Shown here: piece after piece, positions 9,128 to 18,050 of the stretch | Numbering within the stretch: the stretch's first letter is position 1 | Layout: every line of letters starts with the position of its first letter | From: Ramlibacter sp. | Lineage (GTDB): Bacteria; Pseudomonadota; Gammaproteobacteria; Burkholderiales; Burkholderiaceae_C | Reading direction: 5' to 3' | Length of the DNA: 64,000 nucleotides | NCBI GenBank assembly: GCA_030695945.1 | Contig: JAUYOG010000057.1 | Span: 156,922 to 220,921, forward strand | The notes under the pieces: model-generated | Database searches by the model: none | Told to the model about the DNA's origin: nothing | The model's input: only the letters and a program-made list of their open reading frames with translations | Position numbers and translations under genes: made by a program

Positions 9128-9203
9128 TGACCCCCACGCTCACCATATTCGCTGCCCCCCGAGGGGGCCGTCAGCCTCCTAGAGGCGGCTCGTCGGAGGC
9201 TGC
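9128..9203. repeat. GC-rich palindromic intergenic repeat, family B
   Basis: The spacer between the kinase and phosphatase genes contains TCGCTGCCCCCCGAGGGGGC, with a CCCCC/GGGGG hairpin, then a second dyad around CCTCCTAGAGG. The first part matches the element at 35938-36012, including the CCCCCACGCTC lead-in. The 3' end supplies the GGAGG ribosome site of the phosphatase gene. Confidence 0.7.
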
Positions 9204-10109
9204 ATGAAGTTCTCCGTCTTCCAGATCAGCCGCAAGGGCGGCCGCGAAAAGAACGAAGACCGCATGGGCTATTGCTACACGCGGGAGTCGGGCCTGTTCG
9301 TCCTGGCCGACGGCATGGGCGGCCACCCGGAAGGCGAAGTCGCGGCGCAACTGGCGCTGCAGACCGTCTCGGCCCTGTACCAGAAGGAAGCCCGGCCCAT
9401 CGTCAAGGACGTGACCGAGTTCCTGTCCACGTCGCTCATGGCCGCGCACCACCAGATCATCCGCTACGCCAGCGAGAAGGGCATGCTCGACACGCCGCGC
9501 ACGACGCTGGTCGCCGCGATCGTGCAGGGCACGGCCGCCACCTGGGTCCATTGCGGCGACTCGCGGCTGTACGTGGTGCGCAACGGAGAGCTGCTCACGC
9601 GCACGCGCGACCATTCGTACCTGGAGCAGCAAAGCGGCGCCGGCGTGGTGCGCATGGACCGCATCAACCGCAACATCCTCTTCACCTGCCTGGGCTCGCC
9701 GACCAAGCCGGTGTTCGACGTCACCGGGCCGGTCACGCTGCAGCAGGGCGACAAGATCCTGCTTTGCTCCGACGGCCTGTGGGGCAGCCTGCCCGACATC
9801 GACATCGTGCGGCACCTGTCCACGCAGCCGGTGTCCGATGCCGTGCCCGACCTCGTCGAGGCGGCGCTTCGCAACGGCGGCGACCACAGCGACAACGTCA
9901 CCGTGATCGCCCTGGAGTGGGAGACCCCCGACTCCTTCGAGTCCACCCGCGGCATTTCCACCGACAGCATCAGCGACGGTGTGTTTGCTTCCACCATCCA
10001 GGCAGGCGTGCTCGACACCATGGTCGAGGACCTCGACGATGCCGCCATCGAGCGCTCCATCGCCGAGATCAACGAGGCCATCCGGCGCTCGGCTGCGCGA
10101 AAGAGTTAA
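9204..10109 (+). CDS. PP2C-family serine/threonine phosphatase
   Basis: A 301 aa metal-dependent phosphatase predicted to reverse the neighbouring kinase. It has the PP2C motifs in order: GGREKNEDRMGYC (metal-binding Asp), FVLADGMGGHPEGEVAA (second metal Asp), TWVHCGDSRLYVVRNGE, LLCSDGLWGSLPD, and HSDNVTVIALEWE. The last 50 residues are a non-catalytic tail. The ATG at 9204 has GGAGG 6 nt upstream. The distance to the kinase is 77 bp, mostly an intergenic repeat, and 43 bp separate it from rph. The protein lacks a signal peptide and should be cytoplasmic. Confidence 0.93.
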   Translation: MKFSVFQISRKGGREKNEDRMGYCYTRESGLFVLADGMGGHPEGEVAAQLALQTVSALYQKEARPIVKDVTEFLSTSLMAAHHQIIRYASEKGMLDTPRTTLVAAIVQGTAATWVHCGDSRLYVVRNGELLTRTRDHSYLEQQSGAGVVRMDRINRNILFTCLGSPTKPVFDVTGPVTLQQGDKILLCSDGLWGSLPDIDIVRHLSTQPVSDAVPDLVEAALRNGGDHSDNVTVIALEWETPDSFESTRGISTDSISDGVFASTIQAGVLDTMVEDLDDAAIERSIAEINEAIRRSAARKS

Positions 10110-10152
10110 CGGATAACCGTCGCCGCGGTGCGGCGCCGCCCTTAGGATTGAC

Positions 10153-10878
10153 ATGAATTTCACGAGAACGGGCGGCCGCGCCGCAGACCAGCTGCGCCCG
10201 GTGCGCATCACCCGTGGCTACACCATCCACGCCGAAGGTTCGGTCTTGATCGAATTCGGCAACACGAAGGTGCTCTGCACCGCGTCGGTGGAAGACAAGG
10301 TGCCGCCGCACAAACGCGGCAGCGGCGAAGGCTGGGTGACGGCCGAGTACGGCATGTTGCCGCGTTCGACCCACACGCGCAGCGACCGCGAGGCCGCCAA
10401 GGGCAAGCAGAGCGGCCGCACGCAGGAAATCCAGCGCCTGATCGGCCGTTCGATGCGCGCGGTGTTCGACCTGAAGGCGCTCGGCGAGCGCACCATCCAG
10501 ATCGATTGCGACGTGCTGCAGGCCGACGGCGGCACCCGCACGGCGGCGATCACCGGTGCGTTCGTGGCCGCGCAGGATGCGGTCGACAAGCTGATCGGCG
10601 AGCGCAAGCTGATCGCCTCGCCGATCCTCGGCCCGGTCGCCGCCGTCTCCGTGGGCATCGTGCAGGGCACCCCCGTGCTCGACCTCGAATACACCGAGGA
10701 CGTGGGATGCGACACCGACATGAACGTCGTCATGACCGGCGCCGGCCACTATGTCGAGGTGCAGGGCACGGCGGAAGGCGCCGCCTTCACGCGCGCCGAG
10801 ATGGACGAGCTGCTGCGGCTGGCCGAGAAGGGGATTGCCGAGCTGGTGGCGATGCAGGCTCAGGCGTTGGCTGCTTAG
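10153..10878 (+). CDS. rph: Ribonuclease PH
   Basis: A 241 aa phosphorolytic 3'-5' exoribonuclease that trims the 3' ends of tRNA precursors using phosphate. It shows [20 protein letters not shown] at the N terminus and [18 protein letters not shown], which carries RNA- and phosphate-binding Arg residues. [35 protein letters not shown] and the acidic [19 protein letters not shown] follow. Length and order are normal for a single RNase PH domain. It lies between the phosphatase and rdgB, a frequent neighbour of rph in Burkholderiales. Confidence 0.97.
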   Translation: MNFTRTGGRAADQLRPVRITRGYTIHAEGSVLIEFGNTKVLCTASVEDKVPPHKRGSGEGWVTAEYGMLPRSTHTRSDREAAKGKQSGRTQEIQRLIGRSMRAVFDLKALGERTIQIDCDVLQADGGTRTAAITGAFVAAQDAVDKLIGERKLIASPILGPVAAVSVGIVQGTPVLDLEYTEDVGCDTDMNVVMTGAGHYVEVQGTAEGAAFTRAEMDELLRLAEKGIAELVAMQAQALAA

Positions 10879-10917
10879 CTCCCTCTTCCTCCGGGAGAGG
10901 GTTGGGGTGAGGGCGTC
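10879..10917. repeat. Single arm of GC-rich intergenic repeat, family A
   Basis: CTCCCTCTTCCTCCGGGAGAGGG followed by TTGGGGTGAGGGC closely matches one arm of the inverted pair between urtA and urtB. It contains a local hairpin (CTCC...GGAG) and starts right after the rph stop, so it may act as a 3' stem for the rph message. Confidence 0.6.
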
Positions 10918-10937
10918 TCGGCGACAATCACACTCCC

Positions 10938-11546
10938 ATGGTCCGCAAAATCGTCCTCGCATCCAACAACCCCGGCAAGCTCGCGGAGCTGCGAGCGATG
11001 TTCGCGCCACTGGACATCGGGCTGGTGAGCCAGGCCGAGTTGGGCATCGACGAGGCCGAGGAGCCCTTTCGCACCTTCGTCGAGAACGCGCTGGCCAAGG
11101 CCCGTCATGCGTCGCGCGCCAGCGGCCTGCCGGCCATCGCCGACGATGCGGGTTTGTGCGTGGACGCTTTCGAGGGGCTGCCCGGCGTGGACACGGCGTT
11201 CTATGCGACCCAGTTCGGCTACGAGAAGGGCGACGCCAACAACGTGAAGGCGCTGCTCGAGCAGCTGCGGGATGAACCCAACCGGCGCGCCGCGCTGGTC
11301 AGCACGCTCGTTGCCGTTCGCACGCCCGACGACCCCGAGCCGCTCATCGCCGTCGGCCGCGTGGCCGGGGAGATCGCGCGCGAGCCGGCCGGCAGCAATG
11401 GCTTCGGCTTCGACCCCGTGATGTTCATCCCCGAGTTCGGCCAGACCTTCGCGCAGTTGCCGGTGGAAGTGAAGAACGCGAACAGCCACCGGGGCAAGGC
11501 GGCCAGGCAAATGCTCGACCTGATACGCGAGAGATGGTTGTCTTGA
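10938..11546 (+). CDS. rdgB: RdgB/HAM1 XTP/dITP pyrophosphatase
   Basis: A 202 aa nucleotide-pool sanitising enzyme that hydrolyses dITP, XTP and related aberrant purine nucleoside triphosphates to monophosphates, keeping inosine and xanthine out of DNA and RNA. Motifs seen are VLASNNPGKLAEL at the N terminus, LPAIADDAGLCVDAF (metal-binding acidic residues), GSNGFGFDPVMF and SHRGKAARQM. The region after the central acidic motif, LPGVDTAFYATQF, is slightly unusual compared with the common PGVYSARYAG. The gene ends inside hemW (13-bp overlap), so the two are translationally coupled. Confidence 0.95.
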   Translation: MVRKIVLASNNPGKLAELRAMFAPLDIGLVSQAELGIDEAEEPFRTFVENALAKARHASRASGLPAIADDAGLCVDAFEGLPGVDTAFYATQFGYEKGDANNVKALLEQLRDEPNRRAALVSTLVAVRTPDDPEPLIAVGRVAGEIAREPAGSNGFGFDPVMFIPEFGQTFAQLPVEVKNANSHRGKAARQMLDLIRERWLS

Positions 11547-12751
11547 CCCCCCCTGCGGGCGTCAAGGACGTCCAGCATTACCTGCGCCCCGGCACACTGC
11601 AGCTGCCGGCGCTGCCGCCGCTGTCGGTTTACGTGCACCTGCCGTGGTGCCTGAAGAAGTGCCCGTACTGCGATTTCAACTCGCACGAAATCCGCACCAG
11701 TGAGATGCCCGAGCAGCGCTACCTCGATGCCCTGGTGGCGGACCTCGAATCGGCCTTGCCGCTCATCTGGGGCCGCCCCGTGCACAGCATCTTCATCGGC
11801 GGCGGCACGCCCAGCCTGTTCTCGCCACAGGCGATCGACCGGCTGCTGGGCGATTTGCGTGCGCGCCTGAAGCTGGAGCCCGATTGCGAGATCACGCTGG
11901 AGGCCAACCCCGGCACGTTCGAGAAGGACCGGTTCCGCGCATTCCGCTCCGCCGGCGTGACGCGCCTGTCCGTCGGCGTGCAGAGCTTCAACGATGCCCA
12001 CCTCCAATCGCTCGGCCGCGTGCACGACCGGGCCCAGGCGATCGCGGCGCTGGAGGAGGCGATCCTCGCCTTCGACACGTTCAACCTCGACCTGATGTAC
12101 GCGCTGCCGGGCCAGACCATGGAGCAGCTGGAGCAGGACATGGTGCAGGCGCTGGCGCTGATGCCTGCGCACCTGTCCGTCTATCACCTGACGATCGAGC
12201 CCAACACCTATTTCGCCAAGTTCCCGCCACGGGTGCCCGACGACGACCTGGCCTATGCGATGCTGGACCGCATCACGGAAATGACGGCCGGCGCCGGCAT
12301 GGACCGTTACGAAGTCTCGGCCTATGCCAAGGCGGGGCACCGCTGCTGGCACAACCTGAATTACTGGCAGTTCGGCGACTACCTCGGCATCGGCGCCGGC
12401 GCGCACAGCAAGATCAGCTTCCCGCACCGCGTCGTGCGGCAGGTGCGCTTTCGCGAACCCAGGCTCTACATGGACCATGCGCTGGCGGGGCAACCCCTGG
12501 CGCAGGACGACGAGGTGGCCCGAGCCGACCTGCCGTTCGAGTTCATGCTCAATGCCCTGCGGTTGCGCGAAGGCTTCGCGCTGGCGCAATTCACCGAGCG
12601 CACGGGGCTGGCGCTGAGCGCCATCGAGCAGCCGCTGCAGGAGGCCGAGCGCCGCGGCCTCATCGAGCGGGACCTGGCCCGGGTGCGGCCCACGGAGCGC
12701 GGATTCGACTTCCTGAGCGATCTTCAGGCCTTGTTCCTTGCCGCGCACTGA
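11534..12751 (+). CDS. hemW: HemW, heme chaperone-like radical SAM protein
   Basis: A 405 aa radical-SAM protein of the HemN/HemW group. HemW proteins bind and transfer heme rather than oxidising coproporphyrinogen. The cluster-binding motif is CLKKCPYCDFNSHE (CxxxCxxC, residues 38-45). SIFIGGGTPSLFS follows, then VTRLSVGVQSF and LDLMYALPGQ. The C-terminal HemN_C-type domain covers roughly residues 315-400 (FEFMLNALRLREGFALAQF). The short N-terminal section and the position next to rdgB favour HemW over HemN. Its start overlaps the end of rdgB. Confidence 0.93.
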   Translation: MVVLTPPAGVKDVQHYLRPGTLQLPALPPLSVYVHLPWCLKKCPYCDFNSHEIRTSEMPEQRYLDALVADLESALPLIWGRPVHSIFIGGGTPSLFSPQAIDRLLGDLRARLKLEPDCEITLEANPGTFEKDRFRAFRSAGVTRLSVGVQSFNDAHLQSLGRVHDRAQAIAALEEAILAFDTFNLDLMYALPGQTMEQLEQDMVQALALMPAHLSVYHLTIEPNTYFAKFPPRVPDDDLAYAMLDRITEMTAGAGMDRYEVSAYAKAGHRCWHNLNYWQFGDYLGIGAGAHSKISFPHRVVRQVRFREPRLYMDHALAGQPLAQDDEVARADLPFEFMLNALRLREGFALAQFTERTGLALSAIEQPLQEAERRGLIERDLARVRPTERGFDFLSDLQALFLAAH

Positions 12752-12910
12752 CGCGGCGCAACAAAGCGCCATCTGGCGCATGCGATCTTTGCATGGCGCC
12801 GCGCCGATACGGCATTTGCGCTCGGGCTGGGCTGGGCCTAGAGTATGTCTTCCGCGCATAACGCCGGGCGCGCCCGGCCGGCCGCACCGCCAATAACGAG
12901 GGACAACCCC

Positions 12911-15900
12911 ATGAATGCACCCACCCAAGCGCTGCACAACCGCGTCGACGCCGTGCTGGCGCTGGCCGCCTCCCGGCTGGACGCGCAACGCGCCCAGGCC
13001 GTGGAGAGCGTGTCCCGCGAATACTTCAACCGGGTCGACCCGGACGACCTCGCCGAACGCACGCCCGAGGACCTGCTGGGCACGGTTCTCTCGCACCTGC
13101 AGCTCGCCGACGTGCGCGAGCCGGGCCGCCCCAAGGTGCGCATCTTCGCGCCCACGCCGGGCGAGGATGGATGGACTTCGCGGCACACGGTGATCCAGAT
13201 CGTCAACGACGACATGCCGTTCCTGGTCGATACGACCAGCCTGGAGATCAACCGCCAGGGCCTGATGCTGCACCTGATCGTGCACCCGATCTTCGCCGTG
13301 GAGCGCGATGCCAACGGCAAGCTGCTCTCGATCGGCGCCAACGGCAACGGCCGCGCGCATGGGGTGCCCCGCGAATCCTGGATGCACATCGAGGTGGACC
13401 GCCTCGTGGACAACGAGCAGCGCGACGCGCTGGCCGCCGGCATCGAGCGCGTCCTGGCCGACGTGCGCGCCGCGGTCATCGACTGGCGGCCCATGCTGGA
13501 CCGGCTGCGCGAGGCGATCGTGGAACTGGGGCGCGCCCCCGGCTCGCTGCCGCAGGCGGTCGTGTCGGAAAGCCGGGCCTTCCTGCAATGGCTGGCCGAC
13601 GACCACATCACGATGCTGGGTTACCGCCAGCACGACCTCGTGCACGAGAACGGCACGGTGGCGCTGCAGCTGGTGCGCGGCAGCGGGCTGGGCCTGCTGC
13701 GCGACACGCAGGACGAAAAGCTCTCGGCCAGTTTCGCGGCCCTGCCCGCCCAGGCGCGCTCCCTGGCCAGGGAGCCGCTGCCCGTGCTGGTGGTGACCAA
13801 GGCCAATACCCGCTCCACGGTGCATCGCGCCGGCTACACCGACTACATCGGCGTCAAGCGCTACAACGCTGAGGGCGAGGTGATCGGCGAGCACCGCTTC
13901 ATCGGCCTGTTCACGTCCACCGCGTACAGCGCGCGGGTCGCCGAGACGCCGTTGCTGCGCGGCAAGGTGGAAGCCATCGCGACGCGCGCGGGCCTGCCGC
14001 CCGGCGGGCACCTGTCCAAGGCGCTCGACCACATCCTGGAAACCTACCCGCGCGACGAGCTGTTCCAGATCCCCGACGAGGCGCTGTACGAGACGGCGCT
14101 GGGCATCGTCGCCCTGGGCGAGCGCCAGCGCCTGCGCCTGTTCATGTGGCGCGATCCGTTCGACCGCTTCGTCTCGTGCATGGTGTACGTGCCGCGCGAG
14201 GCCTACTCCACGGACCTGCGGATCAAGTTCCAGCGCATCCTGCTCTCGGCGCTGGACGGCACCAGCGCGGAGTTCGACGTGCTGCTCAGCGACGCCGTGC
14301 TGGCGCGCATCCATTTCACCGTGCGGACCAACCCCGGCCAGATCCCGCCGTACGAGCGCAAGGACCTGGAGCGCAGGCTCGCCGCCGTCGCGCGCCGCTG
14401 GGACGACGAATTGCGCGACAGCCTGGTCGAAGCGGAAGGCGAAGGCACGGGCCTGGCGCTGTACAAGCGCTGGAGCGCGGCGTTCCCGGCCGCCTACCGC
14501 GACCGCGGCCCGGCGCGCGAAGCCGTGCCCGACGTGCGCAAGCTGTCGGCGATTTCCGCTGCGTCGCCGCTGCAGCTCGCGCTCTACCAGCCGCCCGGCG
14601 GCGAAGCCGGTGCGCTCGGCCTGAAGGTGTACCGCCTGGGCCCGCCACTGGTGTTGTCCGACAGCTTGCCGATGCTCGAGCACATGGGCGCGCGCGTGAT
14701 CGCCGAATCCAGCTACATGATCGGTGCGCCCAGTGACGCGCAGGCCATTTCACTCCACGATTTCGAATTGCAGGCGCCCGTGTCGGGCGAGATCGAGACC
14801 GAGACGCTGGCCCGCCTGTTCGAGGACGCCTTCGCGCGCGTGCTGCGTGGAGAGATCGAGAGCGACGATTTCAACCGGCTCGTGTTGCTGGCGGGACTTG
14901 CCGCGGAAGAAGTGGTGGTGCTGCGCGCCTACGCCAAGTACCTCAAGCAGATCGGCTTCGCGCAGTCGCAGGCCACGATCTCCTCCACGCTTGCCGCGCA
15001 CCCGCGGATAGCGCGGATGCTGGTCGGCTTGTTCAAGCTGCGCTTCGATCCCGAGCACGCCGACGCCCAGGGCGCCGCCGCCCAGGTCAACGGCATCGAG
15101 AAGGCGCTGGAAAAAGTGAGCAACCTGTCGGAAGACCGCGTGCTGCGCCAGCTGCTGGCCCTGGTACAGGCAACGTTGCGCACCAATTTCTGGCGCACCG
15201 GCACCGGCCACTCCGGTGCGGCCGGGCCGCGCCGGACGTTCCTCTCCATGAAGTTCGACTCCGCGAAGATCCCGGGCCTGCCGCAGCCGCGGCCGCTGTA
15301 CGAGATCTTCGTGTACTCGCCGCGTTTCGAGGGCATCCACCTGCGCGGCGGCAAGGTCGCACGCGGGGGCTTGCGCTGGTCGGACCGGCCGGACGACTTC
15401 CGCACCGAGGTGCTGGGCCTGGTCAAGGCGCAGATGGTGAAGAACACGGTGATCGTGCCGGTGGGCTCCAAGGGCGGCTTCGTGCTGAAGAAGGCGCCGC
15501 CCGCCACCGATCGCGAAGCGTTCATGAAGGAAGGCGTGGCCTGCTACCAGGATTACCTGCGCGGCCTGCTCGACATCACAGACAACCTGGTCGGCGGCAA
15601 GGCGGTGGCGCCGCCGCAGGTGGTGCGCATCGACGGGGACGACCCGTACCTGGTCGTCGCCGCCGACAAGGGCACGGCGACTTTCTCCGACTACGCGAAT
15701 GCGGTGAGCCTCGAATACGGCCACTGGCTGGGGGATGCCTTCGCCTCGGGCGGCAGCGTCGGCTACGACCACAAGGTGATGGGCATCACGGCGCGCGGCG
15801 CCTGGGAAAGCGTCAAGCGCCACTTCCGCGAGATGGGGCTGGACACCCAGTCCACCGACTTCACCGTGGTCGGCATCGGCGACATGTCGGGCGACGTGTT

Positions 15901-17731
15901 CGGCAACGGCATGCTGCTGTCGAAGCACATCAAGCTGCTGGCCGCGTTCGACCATCGACATGTCTTCATCGACCCGCAGCCTGACCCCGAGGCGTCGTTC
16001 GCCGAGCGGCAGCGCCTGTTCGCCCTGCCGCGCTCGTCGTGGGCGGACTATGAAACCAAGCTGATCTCCGAGGGCGGCGGCATCTGGGCCCGCTCGGAAA
16101 AGTCGATCCCGATCTCGCCGCAGGCCCGTGCCGCGCTGGGCATCACCGCCGACAAACTGGCGCCGACGGATCTGCTGTCCGCGATCCTCAAGGCGCCGGT
16201 GGACCTGGTCTACAACGGCGGCATCGGCACCTACGTGAAGGCGTCGGGCGAGACGCACGCCGACGTCGGCGACCGTGCCAACGACGCGCTTCGCATCAAC
16301 GGCTCGGAACTGCGCTGCAAGGTGGTGGGCGAGGGCGGCAACCTCGGCTTCACGCAGCGCGGGCGCGTCGAGGCGGCGCTGGCGGGCGTGCGCCTGTACA
16401 CCGACGCCATCGACAACTCGGCCGGCGTGGACACGTCCGACCACGAGGTCAACATCAAGATCCTGCTGGGCCTGGCCGCCGCGGAGGGCAAGCTCTCGCT
16501 GGCGGACCGCAACGCGGTCCTGCCCACGATGACGGACGACGTCGCCGCCCTGGTGTTGCGCGACAACTATTTCCAGACGCAGGCCCTGTCCGTCGGCCGC
16601 CGGCTCGCCGCGGCGCAGATCGACGAGGACGGGCGCTTCATGCGCTTCCTGGAGAAGAAAGGGCGCCTGAACCGTGCCATCGAGTTCCTGCCGACCGACG
16701 ACGAGCTGGCCGAGCGCAAGGCCAAGGGCCTGGGCCTGACGACGCCCGAGCACGCCGTGCTGCTGGCCTACAGCAAGATGTGGCTGTCGGACGAGCTGGT
16801 CGCTTCGGACCTGCCCGAGGACCCTTGGGTGGCCTCTGCGCTGCAGCGCTACTTCCCGTCGCTGCTCAAGCGCGACTTCGCGGAGTTCATCCCGCGCCAT
16901 CCGCTGCGCCGCGAGATCATCGCGACGCACGTGCTCAACAGCATGGTCAACCGCGTGGGTTCGAATTTCGTGCACCAGCTGTCCGAGCTGACCGGTGCCA
17001 CACCCGCGCACGTGGTGCGTGCCTACCTGCTGGCGCGCGAGGTGTTCGCGAGCGTGGAACTCTGGCAACGCATCGAGGCGCTCGACAATCAAGTGGCGGA
17101 CAGCGTGCAAAGCGAGATGATCGTCGAGTGGCGGCGGCTGGTGGCGCGCGCCACGACCTGGTTCCTGCGCTCGCGCCGGCTCGAAGAGCCGATGGAGCGC
17201 GCCGCGGAAAAGCTGCTGCCCGCGGTGAACGCGCTGCGAGCACGGCTGGAGCCCGAGACGGCCGGCTCGGCGCGGGTTGCCGCCTGGGTCCAGGCCGGCG
17301 TGCCCCAGCCGTTGGCGCAGCAGGTGGGCGCGGCCGATCGGCTGTTCAGCGCGCTCGATATTGCCGAGGTCTCGGAAGCCGGCCATACGCCGCTGGACGC
17401 CACCAGCGAGGTGCACTTCGGCATCGGCGAGCGCCTGGGCCTGGAAAAGCTGCGCCAGCAGATCGACCTGCTGCCGGCCGAAACGCATTGGCAGGCCATG
17501 GCCAAGGTGGCCCTGGCCGACGACCTGGCGGACCTGCAACGCTCGATCGCGCTGGACGCAGTCAGCCGTCACGCCGGCCCGGCCGGCGAACGGCTCTCGG
17601 CTTGGGAAGCGCGCAACCCGATGACCTTCGCGCGCGCGCGGCGGCTGGTGGCCGAGCTTGCCGACACCGTGGTGCCCGACCTCGCCATGCTCTCGGTGGC
17701 GCTGCGGGAGCTGCGCAACCTGGCGGTCTGA
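12911..17731 (+). CDS. gdhB: Large NAD-specific glutamate dehydrogenase
   Basis: A 1606 aa enzyme of the very large (about 180 kDa) NAD-dependent glutamate dehydrogenase class, which oxidises glutamate to 2-oxoglutarate and ammonia. The long N-terminal region contains ACT-like segments (about residues 60-500). The catalytic domain begins near 760, with RGGKVARGGLRWSDRPDDFR and KNTVIVPVGSKGGFVLKK. NAD-binding and active-site elements follow: VGIGDMSGDVFGNGML, DLVYNGGIGTYVK, EGGNLGFTQ and TDAIDNSAGVDTSDHEVN. I chose the ATG at 12911 (MNAPTQ) because GAGGGA precedes it; an earlier in-frame ATG at 12845 adds a low-quality extension. As a glutamate-degrading enzyme it produces ammonia like the nearby urease, but no shared regulation is visible. 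Confidence 0.95.
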   Translation: MNAPTQALHNRVDAVLALAASRLDAQRAQAVESVSREYFNRVDPDDLAERTPEDLLGTVLSHLQLADVREPGRPKVRIFAPTPGEDGWTSRHTVIQIVNDDMPFLVDTTSLEINRQGLMLHLIVHPIFAVERDANGKLLSIGANGNGRAHGVPRESWMHIEVDRLVDNEQRDALAAGIERVLADVRAAVIDWRPMLDRLREAIVELGRAPGSLPQAVVSESRAFLQWLADDHITMLGYRQHDLVHENGTVALQLVRGSGLGLLRDTQDEKLSASFAALPAQARSLAREPLPVLVVTKANTRSTVHRAGYTDYIGVKRYNAEGEVIGEHRFIGLFTSTAYSARVAETPLLRGKVEAIATRAGLPPGGHLSKALDHILETYPRDELFQIPDEALYETALGIVALGERQRLRLFMWRDPFDRFVSCMVYVPREAYSTDLRIKFQRILLSALDGTSAEFDVLLSDAVLARIHFTVRTNPGQIPPYERKDLERRLAAVARRWDDELRDSLVEAEGEGTGLALYKRWSAAFPAAYRDRGPAREAVPDVRKLSAISAASPLQLALYQPPGGEAGALGLKVYRLGPPLVLSDSLPMLEHMGARVIAESSYMIGAPSDAQAISLHDFELQAPVSGEIETETLARLFEDAFARVLRGEIESDDFNRLVLLAGLAAEEVVVLRAYAKYLKQIGFAQSQATISSTLAAHPRIARMLVGLFKLRFDPEHADAQGAAAQVNGIEKALEKVSNLSEDRVLRQLLALVQATLRTNFWRTGTGHSGAAGPRRTFLSMKFDSAKIPGLPQPRPLYEIFVYSPRFEGIHLRGGKVARGGLRWSDRPDDFRTEVLGLVKAQMVKNTVIVPVGSKGGFVLKKAPPATDREAFMKEGVACYQDYLRGLLDITDNLVGGKAVAPPQVVRIDGDDPYLVVAADKGTATFSDYANAVSLEYGHWLGDAFASGGSVGYDHKVMGITARGAWESVKRHFREMGLDTQSTDFTVVGIGDMSGDVFGNGMLLSKHIKLLAAFDHRHVFIDPQPDPEASFAERQRLFALPRSSWADYETKLISEGGGIWARSEKSIPISPQARAALGITADKLAPTDLLSAILKAPVDLVYNGGIGTYVKASGETHADVGDRANDALRINGSELRCKVVGEGGNLGFTQRGRVEAALAGVRLYTDAIDNSAGVDTSDHEVNIKILLGLAAAEGKLSLADRNAVLPTMTDDVAALVLRDNYFQTQALSVGRRLAAAQIDEDGRFMRFLEKKGRLNRAIEFLPTDDELAERKAKGLGLTTPEHAVLLAYSKMWLSDELVASDLPEDPWVASALQRYFPSLLKRDFAEFIPRHPLRREIIATHVLNSMVNRVGSNFVHQLSELTGATPAHVVRAYLLAREVFASVELWQRIEALDNQVADSVQSEMIVEWRRLVARATTWFLRSRRLEEPMERAAEKLLPAVNALRARLEPETAGSARVAAWVQAGVPQPLAQQVGAADRLFSALDIAEVSEAGHTPLDATSEVHFGIGERLGLEKLRQQIDLLPAETHWQAMAKVALADDLADLQRSIALDAVSRHAGPAGERLSAWEARNPMTFARARRLVAELADTVVPDLAMLSVALRELRNLAV

Positions 17732-17869
17732 CGCGGGTGTGTGGGCAGGCCTGTCCGCTCGCGAGCTGGGCAGGGGGAGCTTCCTACGAAGTGAGTGTGG
17801 GCCTGCCTACATCCATCGCGCGCGACGGAAACTAGATTGGTGCTGCGCAGTACATGGACCGAGGTTCCT

Positions 17870-18043
17870 ATGCACGCCAAGCACAACGATCCCCGAAAAC
17901 CCAAGCCGGGCGCCCCCTCGACCGGCCGGGGCGCGGCCAGCGCGATGGATGCGCTCATCCAGAAGCGGGTGCCCGCGCCCGGCAGCGGCCCGGCGCCGCA
18001 ACCCCAGCAGCAACAGCAACCGAAGCACTCGAAAAAGCACTGA
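17870..18043 (+). CDS. Small hydrophilic Pro/Gln-rich hypothetical protein
   Basis: A 57 aa basic, low-complexity protein with no recognised family. It is rich in Lys, Pro and Gln, has a run of six Gln interrupted by Pro near the C terminus, and ends KHSKKH. A possible helix, SAMDALIQKRVP, lies in the middle. A partial ribosome site (GAGG) lies 6 nt before the ATG. The 138-bp gap before it carries CCTAC at 17783 and 17806, the complement of the GTAGG element seen at other small-protein genes here. It could be a real stress-type small protein or a spurious ORF. Confidence 0.45.
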   Translation: MHAKHNDPRKPKPGAPSTGRGAASAMDALIQKRVPAPGSGPAPQPQQQQQPKHSKKH

Positions 18044-18050
18044 TGGCGCG

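Noticed and set aside
11219..14683. 1154-codon minus-strand open frame across rdgB, hemW and the glutamate dehydrogenase
   Set aside because: Antisense to three well-supported genes, with no recognisable domain and repetitive composition.
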